Positions 24,901-31,939 of a stretch of 34,272 nt of DNA are shown here, piece after piece (within the stretch, counting starts at the first letter, position 1; each line of letters begins with the position of its first letter). The translations under genes were made by a program, and so were the position numbers. Source of the stretch: CAVSUR01 sp052143655 (GTDB lineage Bacteria > Actinomycetota > Actinomycetes > Streptosporangiales > Streptosporangiaceae); the NCBI GenBank assembly GCA_052143655.1, contig JBKQSL010000355.1:1-34272 (forward strand), in the 5' to 3' direction. The notes below the pieces were generated by a model. That model ran no database searches and was not told the origin of the DNA. It worked only from the letters and a program-made list of their open reading frames with translations.

Positions 24901-26965
24901 CCACCGGGGCTTCTGGCTGGGCGACGCGTTCGCTTCCGGCGGCTCCGAGGGCTACGACCACAAGAAAATGGGCATCACCGCCCGGGGCGGGTGGGAGTCG
25001 GTCCGGTTCCATTTCCGCACCCTGGGCATCGACGTGGACGTCGACGACTTCACCGTGGTCGGCATCGGAGACATGTCCGGTGACGTGTTCGGCAACGGGA
25101 TGCTGCTGTCGCGGCACATCAAGCTCGTCGCCGCGTTCGACCACCGGCATGTGTTCCTCGACCCCGAGCCCGACACCGAGGTCGGCTACGCCGAGCGGCA
25201 GCGGCTGTTCCAGCTGCCCCGGTCCTCGTGGGCCGACTACGACACGGTGCTGATCTCGGCCGGCGGCGGCGTCTGGCCGCGGAGCGCCAAGTCGGTGCCC
25301 TTGTCACCGCAGGCCCGGATCACGCTCGGGCTGCCGGATGCCACCACGGCCTTGTCGCCGGACCAGCTGATCTCGGCGATGCTCACCGCCCCGGCGGACC
25401 TGCTGTGGAATGGCGGGATCGGCACCTACGTCAAGGCCACCCGGCAGGCGCACGCCGACGTCGGCGACCGGTCCACCGACGCGGTCCGGGTGGATGCCTC
25501 CCGGCTGCGCGTCAAGGTGATCGGCGAGGGCGGCAACCTCGGCCTGACCCAGGAGGCCAGGATCGAGTACGCGCTGGCCGGCGGCCTGGTCAACACCGAT
25601 TTCATCGACAACTCGGCCGGGGTGGACACCTCCGACCACGAGGTCAACATCAAGATCTTGCTGGACGGCGCGATCCGCGACGGCGAGCTGGCGCCCGGCG
25701 AGCGGGGATCGCTGCTGCACCAGATGACCGACGAGGTCGGCGCCCTGGTGCTGGTGCACAACTGCCAGCAGAACCGGGCCCTGGCCGCCTCCCGTTCGCA
25801 GGCGGCGCAGATGCTGCACGTGCACTCCCGGTACATCCGCAAGCTGGAGCGCGACGGCCGGATCCGGCGGCGGCTGGAGGTGCTGCCGGGCAACCGGGAG
25901 CTGGCCGAGCGCCGCTCCGCGGGCACCGGCCTGACCGCGCCGGAGTTCTCGGTGCTGCTGGCGCATACCAAGATTTCGGCGGGGGACCAGCTGCTCGCCT
26001 CCGACCTGCCCGACGACCCGCACCTGCGTACGGTGCTGACCAGTTACTTCCCCGCCCCGCTGCGGGACCGGTACGCCGGGCGGATGAGCGCGCACCGGCT
26101 GCGCAAGGAGATCATCACCACCGCGGTCGTGAACGACATGGTGGACCGGTCGGGGATCACGTTCGTGTTCCGGGTCAACGAGGAGACCGGCGCGTCGGTG
26201 CCGGAGATCACCGCGGCCTGGCTGGTGGCCCGGGCAGTCTTCGACATGCCCGGGTTCTGGATTCAGGTGGAGGCGCTGGACAGTACCGTCGACAGCTCGG
26301 CGCAGATCCTGGCCCTGCTGGAGGGGCGCAAGCTCACCGAGCGGGCCGCGCGGTGGCTGCTGCACTTCCGGCGGCCGCCGTTCGACATCGCGGCGACGGT
26401 CGATTTCTTCGCCGCGGGCGTGCTGACCGTGGCCGAGGGGCTGCCCAAGCTGCTGACCGGCCGGGACCTGGCCGGGTTCGAGGCGTGCCGGGATGCCTTC
26501 CTGTCCCGCGGCGTGCCGGCGGAGCTGGCCGAGCGGATCGCGGCCATGGTGCCGGCGTACTCCGCCTTCGACATCGTCGAGATCGCCCGGGGCAGCGGCA
26601 GGCCGGTCGACGAAACCGCCGAGGTGTACTTCGACCTTGCCGACCGGCTGCAGATCGCCCGGCTGCGCGACCGCATCACCGCGCTGCCGCGCGACGACCG
26701 GTGGAACACGATGGCCCGCAACGCGCTGCGCGACGACCTCTACAGCGCGCACGCCGCGCTGGCCAGGGACGTGCTCACCGTCACCGAGCCGGGCAGCCCC
26801 GAGCAGCGGCTGGCGGCCTGGGTGACCCGCAACGACTCGGCGGTCCGGCGCGCCACCCAGACGCTGACCGAGATCTGGGAGAGCGACGCGTTCACCGTCG
26901 CCACCCTGTCCGTCGCCGTCCGCGCCGTCCGCACCCTGGTAGCCACCAGCTCCCTCCCGCACTAG
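21983..26965 (+). CDS. gdh: NAD-specific glutamate dehydrogenase, 180-kDa class
   Basis: A 1660-residue NAD-glutamate dehydrogenase of the large (L-GDH180) class, converting glutamate and NAD+ to 2-oxoglutarate, ammonia and NADH. N-terminal ACT-like regulatory segments include DIVTDDMPFLVDSITMALSA. The catalytic core carries VARGGLRWSDRRDDFRTEILGL, PSGAKGGFVCKQLP with catalytic Lys893, and GIGDMSGDVFGNGMLLS plus ISAGGGVWPRSAKS in the dinucleotide-binding domain. A long helical C-terminal region follows. Mycobacterial orthologues are inhibited by GarA. The start is GTG 21983; ATG 21992, three codons later, has equal support (GGAG 8 nt before it). It probably uses glutamate made by PruA. It ends in TAG. 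Confidence 0.96.
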   Translation: MTNMEHVDEVRDALLAAAAGHVPAMAGVGAAAGYLQAYYRHVAVSDLTAAGPERMAAVAAGHAAFAAQRPQGRGLVRVRPGGAPSLAAGRAVVDIVTDDMPFLVDSITMALSAHDMSADLVVHPQLRVRRDVGGTLHEMLGAVVGTNAAAHDEIAESWSHLELPGLAESEAEVLAADLQRVLSDVRVAVEDFDRMRARAVQIADQLTMTPAPAAPGGPAAAGDQADSPESPGEIAALLRWLADGHFIFLGYREYDLADGPDGLTLRRVPGTGLGLLRHDKPGAGSFAALPPEVRARAADPQRLILTKANSRSTVHRPSYLDYVAVKRLNEAGQITGENRFLGLYTHVAYTETITRIPVLRRKLTQLLAAFGLAADSHDGGDLEEILEVYPRDELFQTPVADLLEVASGVLALRTRTQTRLFLREDLYGRYMSCLVYLPRDRYTTKARLRAISILRRALNGAHVDYSAIVGESPVARLHIVVRVGHDQRLADVDPAKLEAEIAAAARSWDDDLAEEAAAALGERDGRALLAQFSATIPETYKTDVPAAAAVDDLKRIRKLIASGAGIGFELWESEGYVGGVPLDYNPPGEPAWVGAAVRVWRLTIYRTGAPLTLTDVLPRLQHMGVQVVDEHPYEFTATPPFWIYDFGLRRVGEAPAQPPQPIEPVRGLVEGALGALWRGDIEDDGFNALVLAANLTWRQVAMLRAYAKYLRQAGTAFSQAYIEQVLRSNPALARLLVRLFESRFDPGLTAGRAERSEGIAEEIRGQLDEVASLDADRILRTYWGLIEATVRTNYFRAQTAPPSGLVHPDGRPAPPYLVFKLEAARVPDLPAPRPKFELFVYSPRFEGVHLRFGSVARGGLRWSDRRDDFRTEILGLAKAQEVKNAVIVPSGAKGGFVCKQLPDLADREAHQAEVLTCYRTFISAMLDVTDNLDGTRLDPPTAVVRHDGDDPYLVVAADKGTATFSDTANEIACHRGFWLGDAFASGGSEGYDHKKMGITARGGWESVRFHFRTLGIDVDVDDFTVVGIGDMSGDVFGNGMLLSRHIKLVAAFDHRHVFLDPEPDTEVGYAERQRLFQLPRSSWADYDTVLISAGGGVWPRSAKSVPLSPQARITLGLPDATTALSPDQLISAMLTAPADLLWNGGIGTYVKATRQAHADVGDRSTDAVRVDASRLRVKVIGEGGNLGLTQEARIEYALAGGLVNTDFIDNSAGVDTSDHEVNIKILLDGAIRDGELAPGERGSLLHQMTDEVGALVLVHNCQQNRALAASRSQAAQMLHVHSRYIRKLERDGRIRRRLEVLPGNRELAERRSAGTGLTAPEFSVLLAHTKISAGDQLLASDLPDDPHLRTVLTSYFPAPLRDRYAGRMSAHRLRKEIITTAVVNDMVDRSGITFVFRVNEETGASVPEITAAWLVARAVFDMPGFWIQVEALDSTVDSSAQILALLEGRKLTERAARWLLHFRRPPFDIAATVDFFAAGVLTVAEGLPKLLTGRDLAGFEACRDAFLSRGVPAELAERIAAMVPAYSAFDIVEIARGSGRPVDETAEVYFDLADRLQIARLRDRITALPRDDRWNTMARNALRDDLYSAHAALARDVLTVTEPGSPEQRLAAWVTRNDSAVRRATQTLTEIWESDAFTVATLSVAVRAVRTLVATSSLPH

Positions 26966-27103
26966 CCCCCGCGACGGCGCCCTTGCGGGGCCCGAGCGGG
27001 GGCTACCGGACCTTCGGGAAGCCCGAGCGCGAGGGCTCGCCGAGCCCGAGCGATCGGGTGCAGAGCCGAGCCTGCCGCCTGCGGGCCAGCGTGACCCGGG
27101 CGG

Positions 27104-27189
27104 TCAGCGGCGTTCGGGGGGTCCGGGGGCTCGGCCCCCGGGATAACTCAGCGGCGTTCGGGGGGTCCGGGGGCTCGGCCCCCGGGATA
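27104..27189. repeat. Two 42-bp direct repeats, each with a hairpin
   Basis: Identical 42-bp copies at 27104-27145 and 27148-27189 are separated by only 2 bp (AC). Each contains CCGGGGGC-TCG-GCCCCCGG, an 8-bp perfect hairpin with a 3-nt loop. They sit between the gdh stop (26965) and the stop of the convergent dehydratase gene (27196). Probably a duplicated bidirectional terminator. G-rich, hairpin-bearing elements of this kind recur in other high-GC actinomycete genomes, so it may be one copy of a dispersed repeat family. Confidence 0.9.
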
Positions 27190-27195
27190 GCACCG

Positions 27196-28197
27196 CTAGC
27201 GGGCCGTCGCCACGAGCGTGGCCAGCGCTCCGGGGTCGGTGTTGCCGCCGGAGAGGACTACCGCGGTGCGGCGGCCGGCGGGCTGGACGGCGCCGGACAG
27301 CAGCGCGGCCAGCGGCACCGCCCCGCTGGGCTCGACGACCAGCTTGAGCCGGGTGAAGCAGAACTCCATCGCCGCGGCGATCTGCACCTCGGTCACGGTG
27401 ACGACGTCGGCCAGCAGCCGGGAGTTGATGCCGAAGGTCAGCTCGCCCGGCTGGGACGCGCGCAGCCCGTCGGCGCTGGTCTGCACCTGATCGAGCCGGA
27501 CCCGGCGGCCCGCGCGCAGCGACCGCCGGGTGGCGTCGGCGCCGGCCGGCTCGACTCCGATCACGGCGGCTCCCGGCAGCAGCGCGGCCACGGCGGTGCA
27601 CACGCCCGCGGCCAGCCCGCCGCCGCCGATCGGCACCAGCACCAGGTCGAGCTCGCCGGCCTGCTCGGCGAGCTCGAGCCCGATCGTGCCCTGGCCGGCC
27701 ATGATCTCGTAGTCGTCGAACGGGCGGATGATCGTCAGTGCCCGGTGGGCGGCGAGTTCCGCGGCGATTTCCTCGCGCTGCTGGGTGGCGGGGTCGTACC
27801 GGTGCACCTGCGCGCCGTAGCCGTCGATCGCTGCGAGCTTGGTCGCGGGCGCACTGGCCGGGACCACGATGTCGGCGCTGATGCCGAGCAGCGAGGCGGC
27901 CAGCGCTACCGCGGCCCCGTGGTTCCCGGAGGAGTAGGCCACCACGCCCCGGCCGCGCTCGTCCGGCGTGAGCTGGCTGAGCCGGTTGTAGGCGCCGCGG
28001 AACTTGAACGAGCCGGTGCGCTGGAATGGCTCGGCCTTGAGCAGGATGCTGCTGCCGCAGCGGCGGTCCAGGGTGGCCGAGGTGAGCAGCGGCGTGCGGT
28101 GCGCGACGCCGCCGAGGCGGCCGGCCGCGGCGACGATCCGGTCCAGGGTCAGGCCGCCGGCGGTGGCCGCCTCCGGCTCGTCCTGCCTCGTGGTCAC
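27196..28197 (-). CDS. Threonine/serine dehydratase (PLP, IlvA-like)
   Basis: A 333-residue fold-type II PLP enzyme. The Schiff-base Lys65 lies in TGSFKFRGAYN; SSGNHGAA binds the substrate carboxylate; PIGGGGLAAG is the glycine loop that binds the cofactor phosphate; and SGGNTD near the C-terminus contacts the pyridine ring. It lacks the C-terminal ACT-like regulatory domain of biosynthetic IlvA, so it resembles catabolic threonine ammonia-lyase or serine racemase/dehydratase. The likely reaction is L-threonine to 2-oxobutyrate and ammonia, or serine to pyruvate. The start is GTG 28197 (MTTRQDEPEA). It is convergent with gdh and divergent from prfB. It ends in TAG. Confidence 0.92.
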   Translation of the reverse strand: MTTRQDEPEAATAGGLTLDRIVAAAGRLGGVAHRTPLLTSATLDRRCGSSILLKAEPFQRTGSFKFRGAYNRLSQLTPDERGRGVVAYSSGNHGAAVALAASLLGISADIVVPASAPATKLAAIDGYGAQVHRYDPATQQREEIAAELAAHRALTIIRPFDDYEIMAGQGTIGLELAEQAGELDLVLVPIGGGGLAAGVCTAVAALLPGAAVIGVEPAGADATRRSLRAGRRVRLDQVQTSADGLRASQPGELTFGINSRLLADVVTVTEVQIAAAMEFCFTRLKLVVEPSGAVPLAALLSGAVQPAGRRTAVVLSGGNTDPGALATLVATAR

Positions 28198-28254
28198 TGG
28201 TCACCTTCCCGGCGTGGCGGGTATCACCCGAAGCAGGGGACATGCTAGCTGACG

Positions 28255-28260
28255 TAGGCT
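28255..28260 (+). promoter_or_regulatory. Putative -10 hexamer, prfB
   Basis: TAGGCT lies 7 nt before the prfB ATG (28268), with TTCAGCC between and no Shine-Dalgarno sequence. The arrangement suggests leaderless transcription of prfB. Confidence 0.45.
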
Positions 28261-28267
28261 TTCAGCC

Positions 28268-29371
28268 ATGGCAATCGACTCTGCGAGCGAGATCGCGGAA
28301 CTAGCGTCCAAGCTCGCCAGTGTGGAGGCCGTGCTCGGTCCGGACACCATGCGCAAGGAGGCCGACGACCTGCGGGAGCGGTCGGCTGACCCGAAGCTGT
28401 GGGAAGACCAGGAGCAGGCCCAGCAGATCACCCGGCGGCTGGCCTACCTGGACGGCGAGCTGACCCGGCTGGCGAGCCTGCACAGTCGGCTCAGCGACAC
28501 CGAGGTCATGTTCGAACTGGCCGAAAGCGAGCATGACGAGGCGGCGCGGCAGGAGGCCATCCGCGATCTCGCCGCGCTGCGCAAGGAGATCGACCAGCTG
28601 GAGATCCGCACGCTGCTGGCGGGGGAGTACGACTCCCGGGAGGCGCTGATCACCATCAACGCCCAGGCCGGCGGGGCGGACGCGGCCGACTGGGCCGAGG
28701 GGCTGCGGCGCATCTACCTGCGCTGGGCCGAGCGGCACGGGTACCAGACCGCGATCTACGACACCTCCTACGCCGAGGAGGCGGGGATCAAGTCCACCAC
28801 CTTCGTGGTGAAGGCGCCGTATGCCTACGGCACGCTGCGCGGCGAGCACGGCACCCACCGGATGGTGCGGATTTCCAAGTACGACAACCAGGGCCGGCGC
28901 CAGACCTCGTTCGCGGGGGTGGACGTGATGCCGGTCGTGCAGCAGGCCGACCACATCGACATCCCGGAGGACGAGATCCGGGTGGACGTGTTCCGCTCCA
29001 GCGGCCCGGGCGGCCAGGGCGTGAACACCACCGACTCAGCTGTCCGGCTCACCCACCTGCCCACCGGCATCGTGGTGTCCTGCCAGAACGAGCGCAGCCA
29101 GATCCAGAACCGGGCCAGCGCGATGGCGGTCCTGCAGGCCAAGCTGCTCGAGCGCAAGCGCGAGGAGCAGGCGGCGAAGATGAACGAGCTGCGCGGCGAC
29201 GGCGGCCGGAGCTGGGGTACTCAGATCCGCAACTACGTGCTGCACCCGTACCAGAACATCAAGGACCTGCGGACCGGTTACGAGACCGGCAACACCGCCG
29301 CGGTGATGGACGGTGAGATCGACGACTTCGTCGAGGCCGAGATCCGCTGGCTGCGGCAGAACGGCCAGTAG
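28268..29371 (+). CDS. prfB: Peptide chain release factor 2
   Basis: A 367-residue class-I release factor with the peptidyl-tRNA hydrolysis motif GGQ at 248-250 (SSGPGGQGVNTTDSAVRLTHLPTG), an N-terminal coiled helical domain, and the RF2-type core HGYQTAIYDTSYAEEAGIKS and GRRQTSF. Length and spacing match E. coli RF2, where the stop-codon tripeptide SPF falls at 205-207. At the equivalent place (203-205) this protein has Ser-Lys-Tyr: TCC AAG TAC at 28874-28882. There is no programmed UGA frameshift near codon 25, unlike E. coli. The start is ATG 28268. Downstream lies the ftsEX-smpB block. It ends in TAG, which RF1 reads, so RF2 does not terminate its own synthesis. Confidence 0.95.
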   Translation: MAIDSASEIAELASKLASVEAVLGPDTMRKEADDLRERSADPKLWEDQEQAQQITRRLAYLDGELTRLASLHSRLSDTEVMFELAESEHDEAARQEAIRDLAALRKEIDQLEIRTLLAGEYDSREALITINAQAGGADAADWAEGLRRIYLRWAERHGYQTAIYDTSYAEEAGIKSTTFVVKAPYAYGTLRGEHGTHRMVRISKYDNQGRRQTSFAGVDVMPVVQQADHIDIPEDEIRVDVFRSSGPGGQGVNTTDSAVRLTHLPTGIVVSCQNERSQIQNRASAMAVLQAKLLERKREEQAAKMNELRGDGGRSWGTQIRNYVLHPYQNIKDLRTGYETGNTAAVMDGEIDDFVEAEIRWLRQNGQ

Positions 29372-29409
29372 CCAGCCTGCCGCGCTCCCGGCGGCGGCCA
29401 TACGCTGTC

Positions 29410-29434
29410 CTGAGCCGGGCTGGCACCGGCTCAG
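29410..29434. terminator. Perfect 9-bp hairpin between convergent genes
   Basis: CTGAGCCGG (29410-29418) and CCGGCTCAG (29426-29434) pair perfectly around a 7-nt loop. It lies 38 bp after the prfB stop and 17 bp from the stop of the convergent small gene. It probably serves as a bidirectional terminator. Confidence 0.6.
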
Positions 29435-29451
29435 CGGGGCCTGGCGGCCGG

Positions 29452-29637
29452 TCAGTGGCCGAGGTGCTGGGCCATCAGCATCGCGGCAATCAGCACGATC
29501 AGCATGATCGCCAGCAGCGGCGCGGTCAGCCGCGGATGGCTGTGGTGGACGTGGTCTCGGGCGGTCCGGCAGGTATGGCACCGTCCCTCGGCCACCGGGC
29601 CCGCGCACTGGGCGCAGATCAGGTGCTCGCAGCTCAT
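29452..29637 (-). CDS. Small zinc-ribbon membrane protein
   Basis: A 61-residue protein with CEH..CAQC near the N-terminus and CHTC at 20-23, giving two Cys pairs (Cys8/Cys11 and Cys20/Cys23) that could bind one zinc. A His-rich linker (DHVHHSHPR) follows, then one hydrophobic segment (about residues 39-57, LTAPLLAIMLIVLIAAMLM) that should span the membrane. It would place a small zinc ribbon in the cytoplasm, tethered by a C-terminal anchor. The start is ATG 29637, with GGAGGG 5 nt upstream, a strong site. I recall similar short ORFs between prfB and ftsE in other actinomycetes; no function is known. It is divergent from ftsE. It ends in TGA. Confidence 0.75.
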   Translation of the reverse strand: MSCEHLICAQCAGPVAEGRCHTCRTARDHVHHSHPRLTAPLLAIMLIVLIAAMLMAQHLGH

Positions 29638-29681
29638 CTGGTCCCTCCGAGGCCGGCGCCTACCCGGTCACTTCGACGATG

Positions 29682-29714
29682 TTGGACGTTCCAAGCCAGT
29701 TTCCCCCCTAGACT
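29682..29714 (+). promoter_or_regulatory. Possible ftsE promoter region with inverted repeat
   Basis: TAGACT (29709-29714) is a good -10 hexamer facing ftsE, about 90 bp before its GTG. Upstream, TTGGA-CGT-TCCAA (29682-29694) is a 5+5 bp inverted repeat whose TTGGAC could be a -35, but the 21-nt spacing is too long for that. An operator overlapping the promoter is an alternative. Confidence 0.35.
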
Positions 29715-29803
29715 GGCCCGAGGCCAACCCGGGTCGCCATCATCGTCCTGGCTGATGCCCACTGGCCGTCCGAGCAGTCTCTCCCGAGCGCGTGTGATGG
29801 ACC

Positions 29804-30493
29804 GTGATCCACTTCGATAACGTCACCAAGACGTACCCGAACCAGAGCCGTTCCGCCCTTGAGAATGTGGAGATCCACGTCGATAAGGGTGAGTTCGTGT
29901 TCCTGGTCGGCCCGTCGGGATCGGGCAAGTCCACCTTCCTCAGGCTGGTGCTGAAGGAGGAGCGGCCCACCGAAGGCCGCATTCACGTCGCCGGCAAGGA
30001 CCTGGCCCGGCTGACGAACTGGAAGGTGCCCCAGTTGCGGCGCCGGATCGGCTGCGTGTTCCAGGACTTCCGGCTGCTGCCGAACAAGGACGTCTACCAG
30101 AACATCGCGTTCGCGCTCGAGGTGATCGGCAAGCCGCGGCGCTTCATCCGCAAGGTTGTCCCCGAGGTCATCGACCTGGTCGGGCTGGAGGGCAAGCGGG
30201 ACCGGATGCCCGACGAGCTGTCTGGCGGCGAGCAGCAGCGGGTCGCGATGGCGCGGGCGTTCGTGAACCGGCCGATGATCCTGCTGGCCGACGAGCCGAC
30301 CGGCAACATCGACCCGGCGACGTCCATCGGGATCATGAAGGTGCTCGACCGCATCAACCGGACGGGCACCACCGTCGTGATGGCCACGCACGACGCGGCC
30401 ATCGTGGACTCCATGCGCAAGCGCGTCATCGAGCTGGAATACGGCAAGGTGGTGCGCGACCAGTCGCGCGGGGTCTACGGCCAGGCTTACTGA
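29804..30493 (+). CDS. ftsE: Cell division ATP-binding protein FtsE
   Basis: A 229-residue ABC ATPase. Walker A GPSGSGKST (36-44), Q-loop Gln87 in CVFQDFRLL, signature LSGGE (139-143), Walker B ILLADEPTGNID and the switch His in ATHD are all intact. FtsE pairs with FtsX; ATP hydrolysis drives conformational change that activates periplasmic peptidoglycan hydrolases during division, rather than transport. The start is GTG 29804 (MIHFDNVTKTYPN). ftsX follows after 34 bp on the same transcript. It ends in TGA. Confidence 0.96.
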   Translation: MIHFDNVTKTYPNQSRSALENVEIHVDKGEFVFLVGPSGSGKSTFLRLVLKEERPTEGRIHVAGKDLARLTNWKVPQLRRRIGCVFQDFRLLPNKDVYQNIAFALEVIGKPRRFIRKVVPEVIDLVGLEGKRDRMPDELSGGEQQRVAMARAFVNRPMILLADEPTGNIDPATSIGIMKVLDRINRTGTTVVMATHDAAIVDSMRKRVIELEYGKVVRDQSRGVYGQAY

Positions 30494-30527
30494 CCGGGTC
30501 AGCGAGGATTACCGAGGGATCTGGCGT

Positions 30528-31442
30528 ATGCGCGCGCAGTTTGTCTTCCACGAAGTCTGGATTGGCCTGAGGCGTAACCTGACCATGACCATCGCGCTGG
30601 TGGTCGTGGTCGCGATCAGCCTCTCGCTGCTCGGCACCGGGCTGCTGTTCGTCAAGCAGGTCAACAACACCCGGACCTACTGGCAGGGGAAGGTGCAGCT
30701 GTCGATCTACCTGTGCAGCGGCGGCACCCTGTCGGCGCCGCAGTGTGCCAGGAACGGCCCGGCCACGGCCGCCGAGATCACTCAGCTGGAAACAAACCTG
30801 CACAAGATGCCGCAGGTCGCGCACATCACGTTCGTCTCGCAGCGGCAGGCGTTCGCGCAGTTCAAGGCGGAATTCGCCGCGAACAGGTCGTTCGTCAGCT
30901 CGGTCAGCGCGACTGACATCCCCGAATCGCTGCAGGTGAAGCTGAAGAACGCGGAGACCGACGAGAGCGCGGTGGCCTCGACCGTCAACGGCGCTCCGGG
31001 CGTGGACCAGATCGTCAACAACGCCTCGATCCTGGACAAGTTCTACCGGCTGCTGGACGGCGCGCGTAACGCGGTGGTGGTAATCGCGATCATCCTGATC
31101 ATCGCTGCCGTGCTGCTGGTGGCCAACACGATCCGGCTGTCGGCCTTCTCCCGCCGCCGGGAGACTTCCATCATGCGCCTGGTGGGCGCGTCAAACTTCT
31201 ATGTCCAGCTGCCGTTCCTGGTCGAGGGCATGATCGCCGGGCTGGTCGGCGCACTCGTCGCGACCGGGCTGCTGGTCGCCGTGAAATCCCTCTGGCTGGA
31301 CAGCCTGCAGCAGTACTTCCCGTTCAACGTGCAACTGTCCACCTCGGACCTGGTTGAGGTCATCATCGTGCTGATGGTCGCCGGCGCGGTGCTGTGCGGC
31401 GCCACCTCGTTCCTCACGCTCCGGCGCTACCTGCGGGTATGA
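30528..31442 (+). CDS. ftsX: Cell division protein FtsX
   Basis: A 304-residue membrane partner of FtsE. It has TM1 at about 20-43 (LTMTIALVVVVAISLSLLG...), an extracellular domain of ~135 residues with two cysteines (YLCSGG...PQCARNG) that may form a disulphide, then three more transmembrane segments (VVVIAIILIIAAVLLVA, LVEGMIAGLVGALVATGLLV, VEVIIVLMVAGAVLCGA). RRRETSIMRLVGASNFYVQLPFLVEG is the conserved FtsX loop after TM2. The extracellular domain would contact peptidoglycan hydrolases. The start is ATG 30528. The stop overlaps the smpB start (ATGA, 31439-31442), so the two are translationally coupled. It ends in TGA. Confidence 0.95.
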   Translation: MRAQFVFHEVWIGLRRNLTMTIALVVVVAISLSLLGTGLLFVKQVNNTRTYWQGKVQLSIYLCSGGTLSAPQCARNGPATAAEITQLETNLHKMPQVAHITFVSQRQAFAQFKAEFAANRSFVSSVSATDIPESLQVKLKNAETDESAVASTVNGAPGVDQIVNNASILDKFYRLLDGARNAVVVIAIILIIAAVLLVANTIRLSAFSRRRETSIMRLVGASNFYVQLPFLVEGMIAGLVGALVATGLLVAVKSLWLDSLQQYFPFNVQLSTSDLVEVIIVLMVAGAVLCGATSFLTLRRYLRV

Positions 31443-31924
31443 CGGCGGGGCAGCGGAAGAAGACAGCTGACCCTGGCAACCACGTCGTTGCCAGGAACCG
31501 GCGTGCCCGGCATGACTACCAGATCGAGGACGTGGTCGAGGCCGGCCTGATGCTGACCGGGACCGAGGTCAAATCACTGCGAGCCGGGCGCGCGTCGCTG
31601 ACGGACGGGTTCGCCCAGATCTCCGATGGTGAGGCGTGGCTGCACGGGGTACACATTCCCCTGTACGAGCAGGGCACGTGGACCAACCACGAGCCGCGCC
31701 GCACCCGTAAACTGCTGTTGCACCGCAAGGAGATTGACCGCCTCGAACGTGCCACTGCTGAGCGCGGGCTCACGCTGATCCCGCTGTCGCTGTACTTCAC
31801 CGGCGGTAAGGCGAAGGTCGAACTGGCCGTGGCCCGCGGTAAGCGGACGTATGACAAGCGCCATGATCTGGCGAGCAGGGACGCCGCCCGTGAGGTCGAG
31901 CGAGCCCTGCGGCGACGGCATTAG
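31439..31924 (+). CDS. smpB: SsrA-binding protein SmpB
   Basis: A 161-residue tmRNA-binding protein that delivers SsrA to stalled ribosomes for trans-translation. Conserved parts: NRRARHDYQIEDVVEAGLMLTGTEVKSLRAGRASLTDGFAQI, PLYEQGTWTNHEPRRTRKLLLHRKEI, and the C-terminal KRTYDKRHDLASRDAAREVERAL that mimics an anticodon arm. The start is ATG 31439, overlapping the ftsX stop; the frame is open to 31394 inside ftsX but unsupported. The tmRNA gene itself is not in the window: I looked for its conserved ends downstream and did not find them. It ends in TAG. Confidence 0.96.
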   Translation: MTAGQRKKTADPGNHVVARNRRARHDYQIEDVVEAGLMLTGTEVKSLRAGRASLTDGFAQISDGEAWLHGVHIPLYEQGTWTNHEPRRTRKLLLHRKEIDRLERATAERGLTLIPLSLYFTGGKAKVELAVARGKRTYDKRHDLASRDAAREVERALRRRH

Positions 31925-31939
31925 GACAGTGGCTGCGCA

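Noticed and set aside
23471..26962. Minus-strand open frames opposite gdh
   Set aside because: Shadows of the GC-rich gdh codons; no motifs, and gdh itself is unambiguous on the plus strand.
25228..28248. Plus-strand open frame of about 1000 codons across the gdh 3' end, the repeat region and the dehydratase gene
   Set aside because: It runs out of frame with gdh and antisense to the dehydratase, and includes the duplicated terminator region. Low-complexity shadow product.
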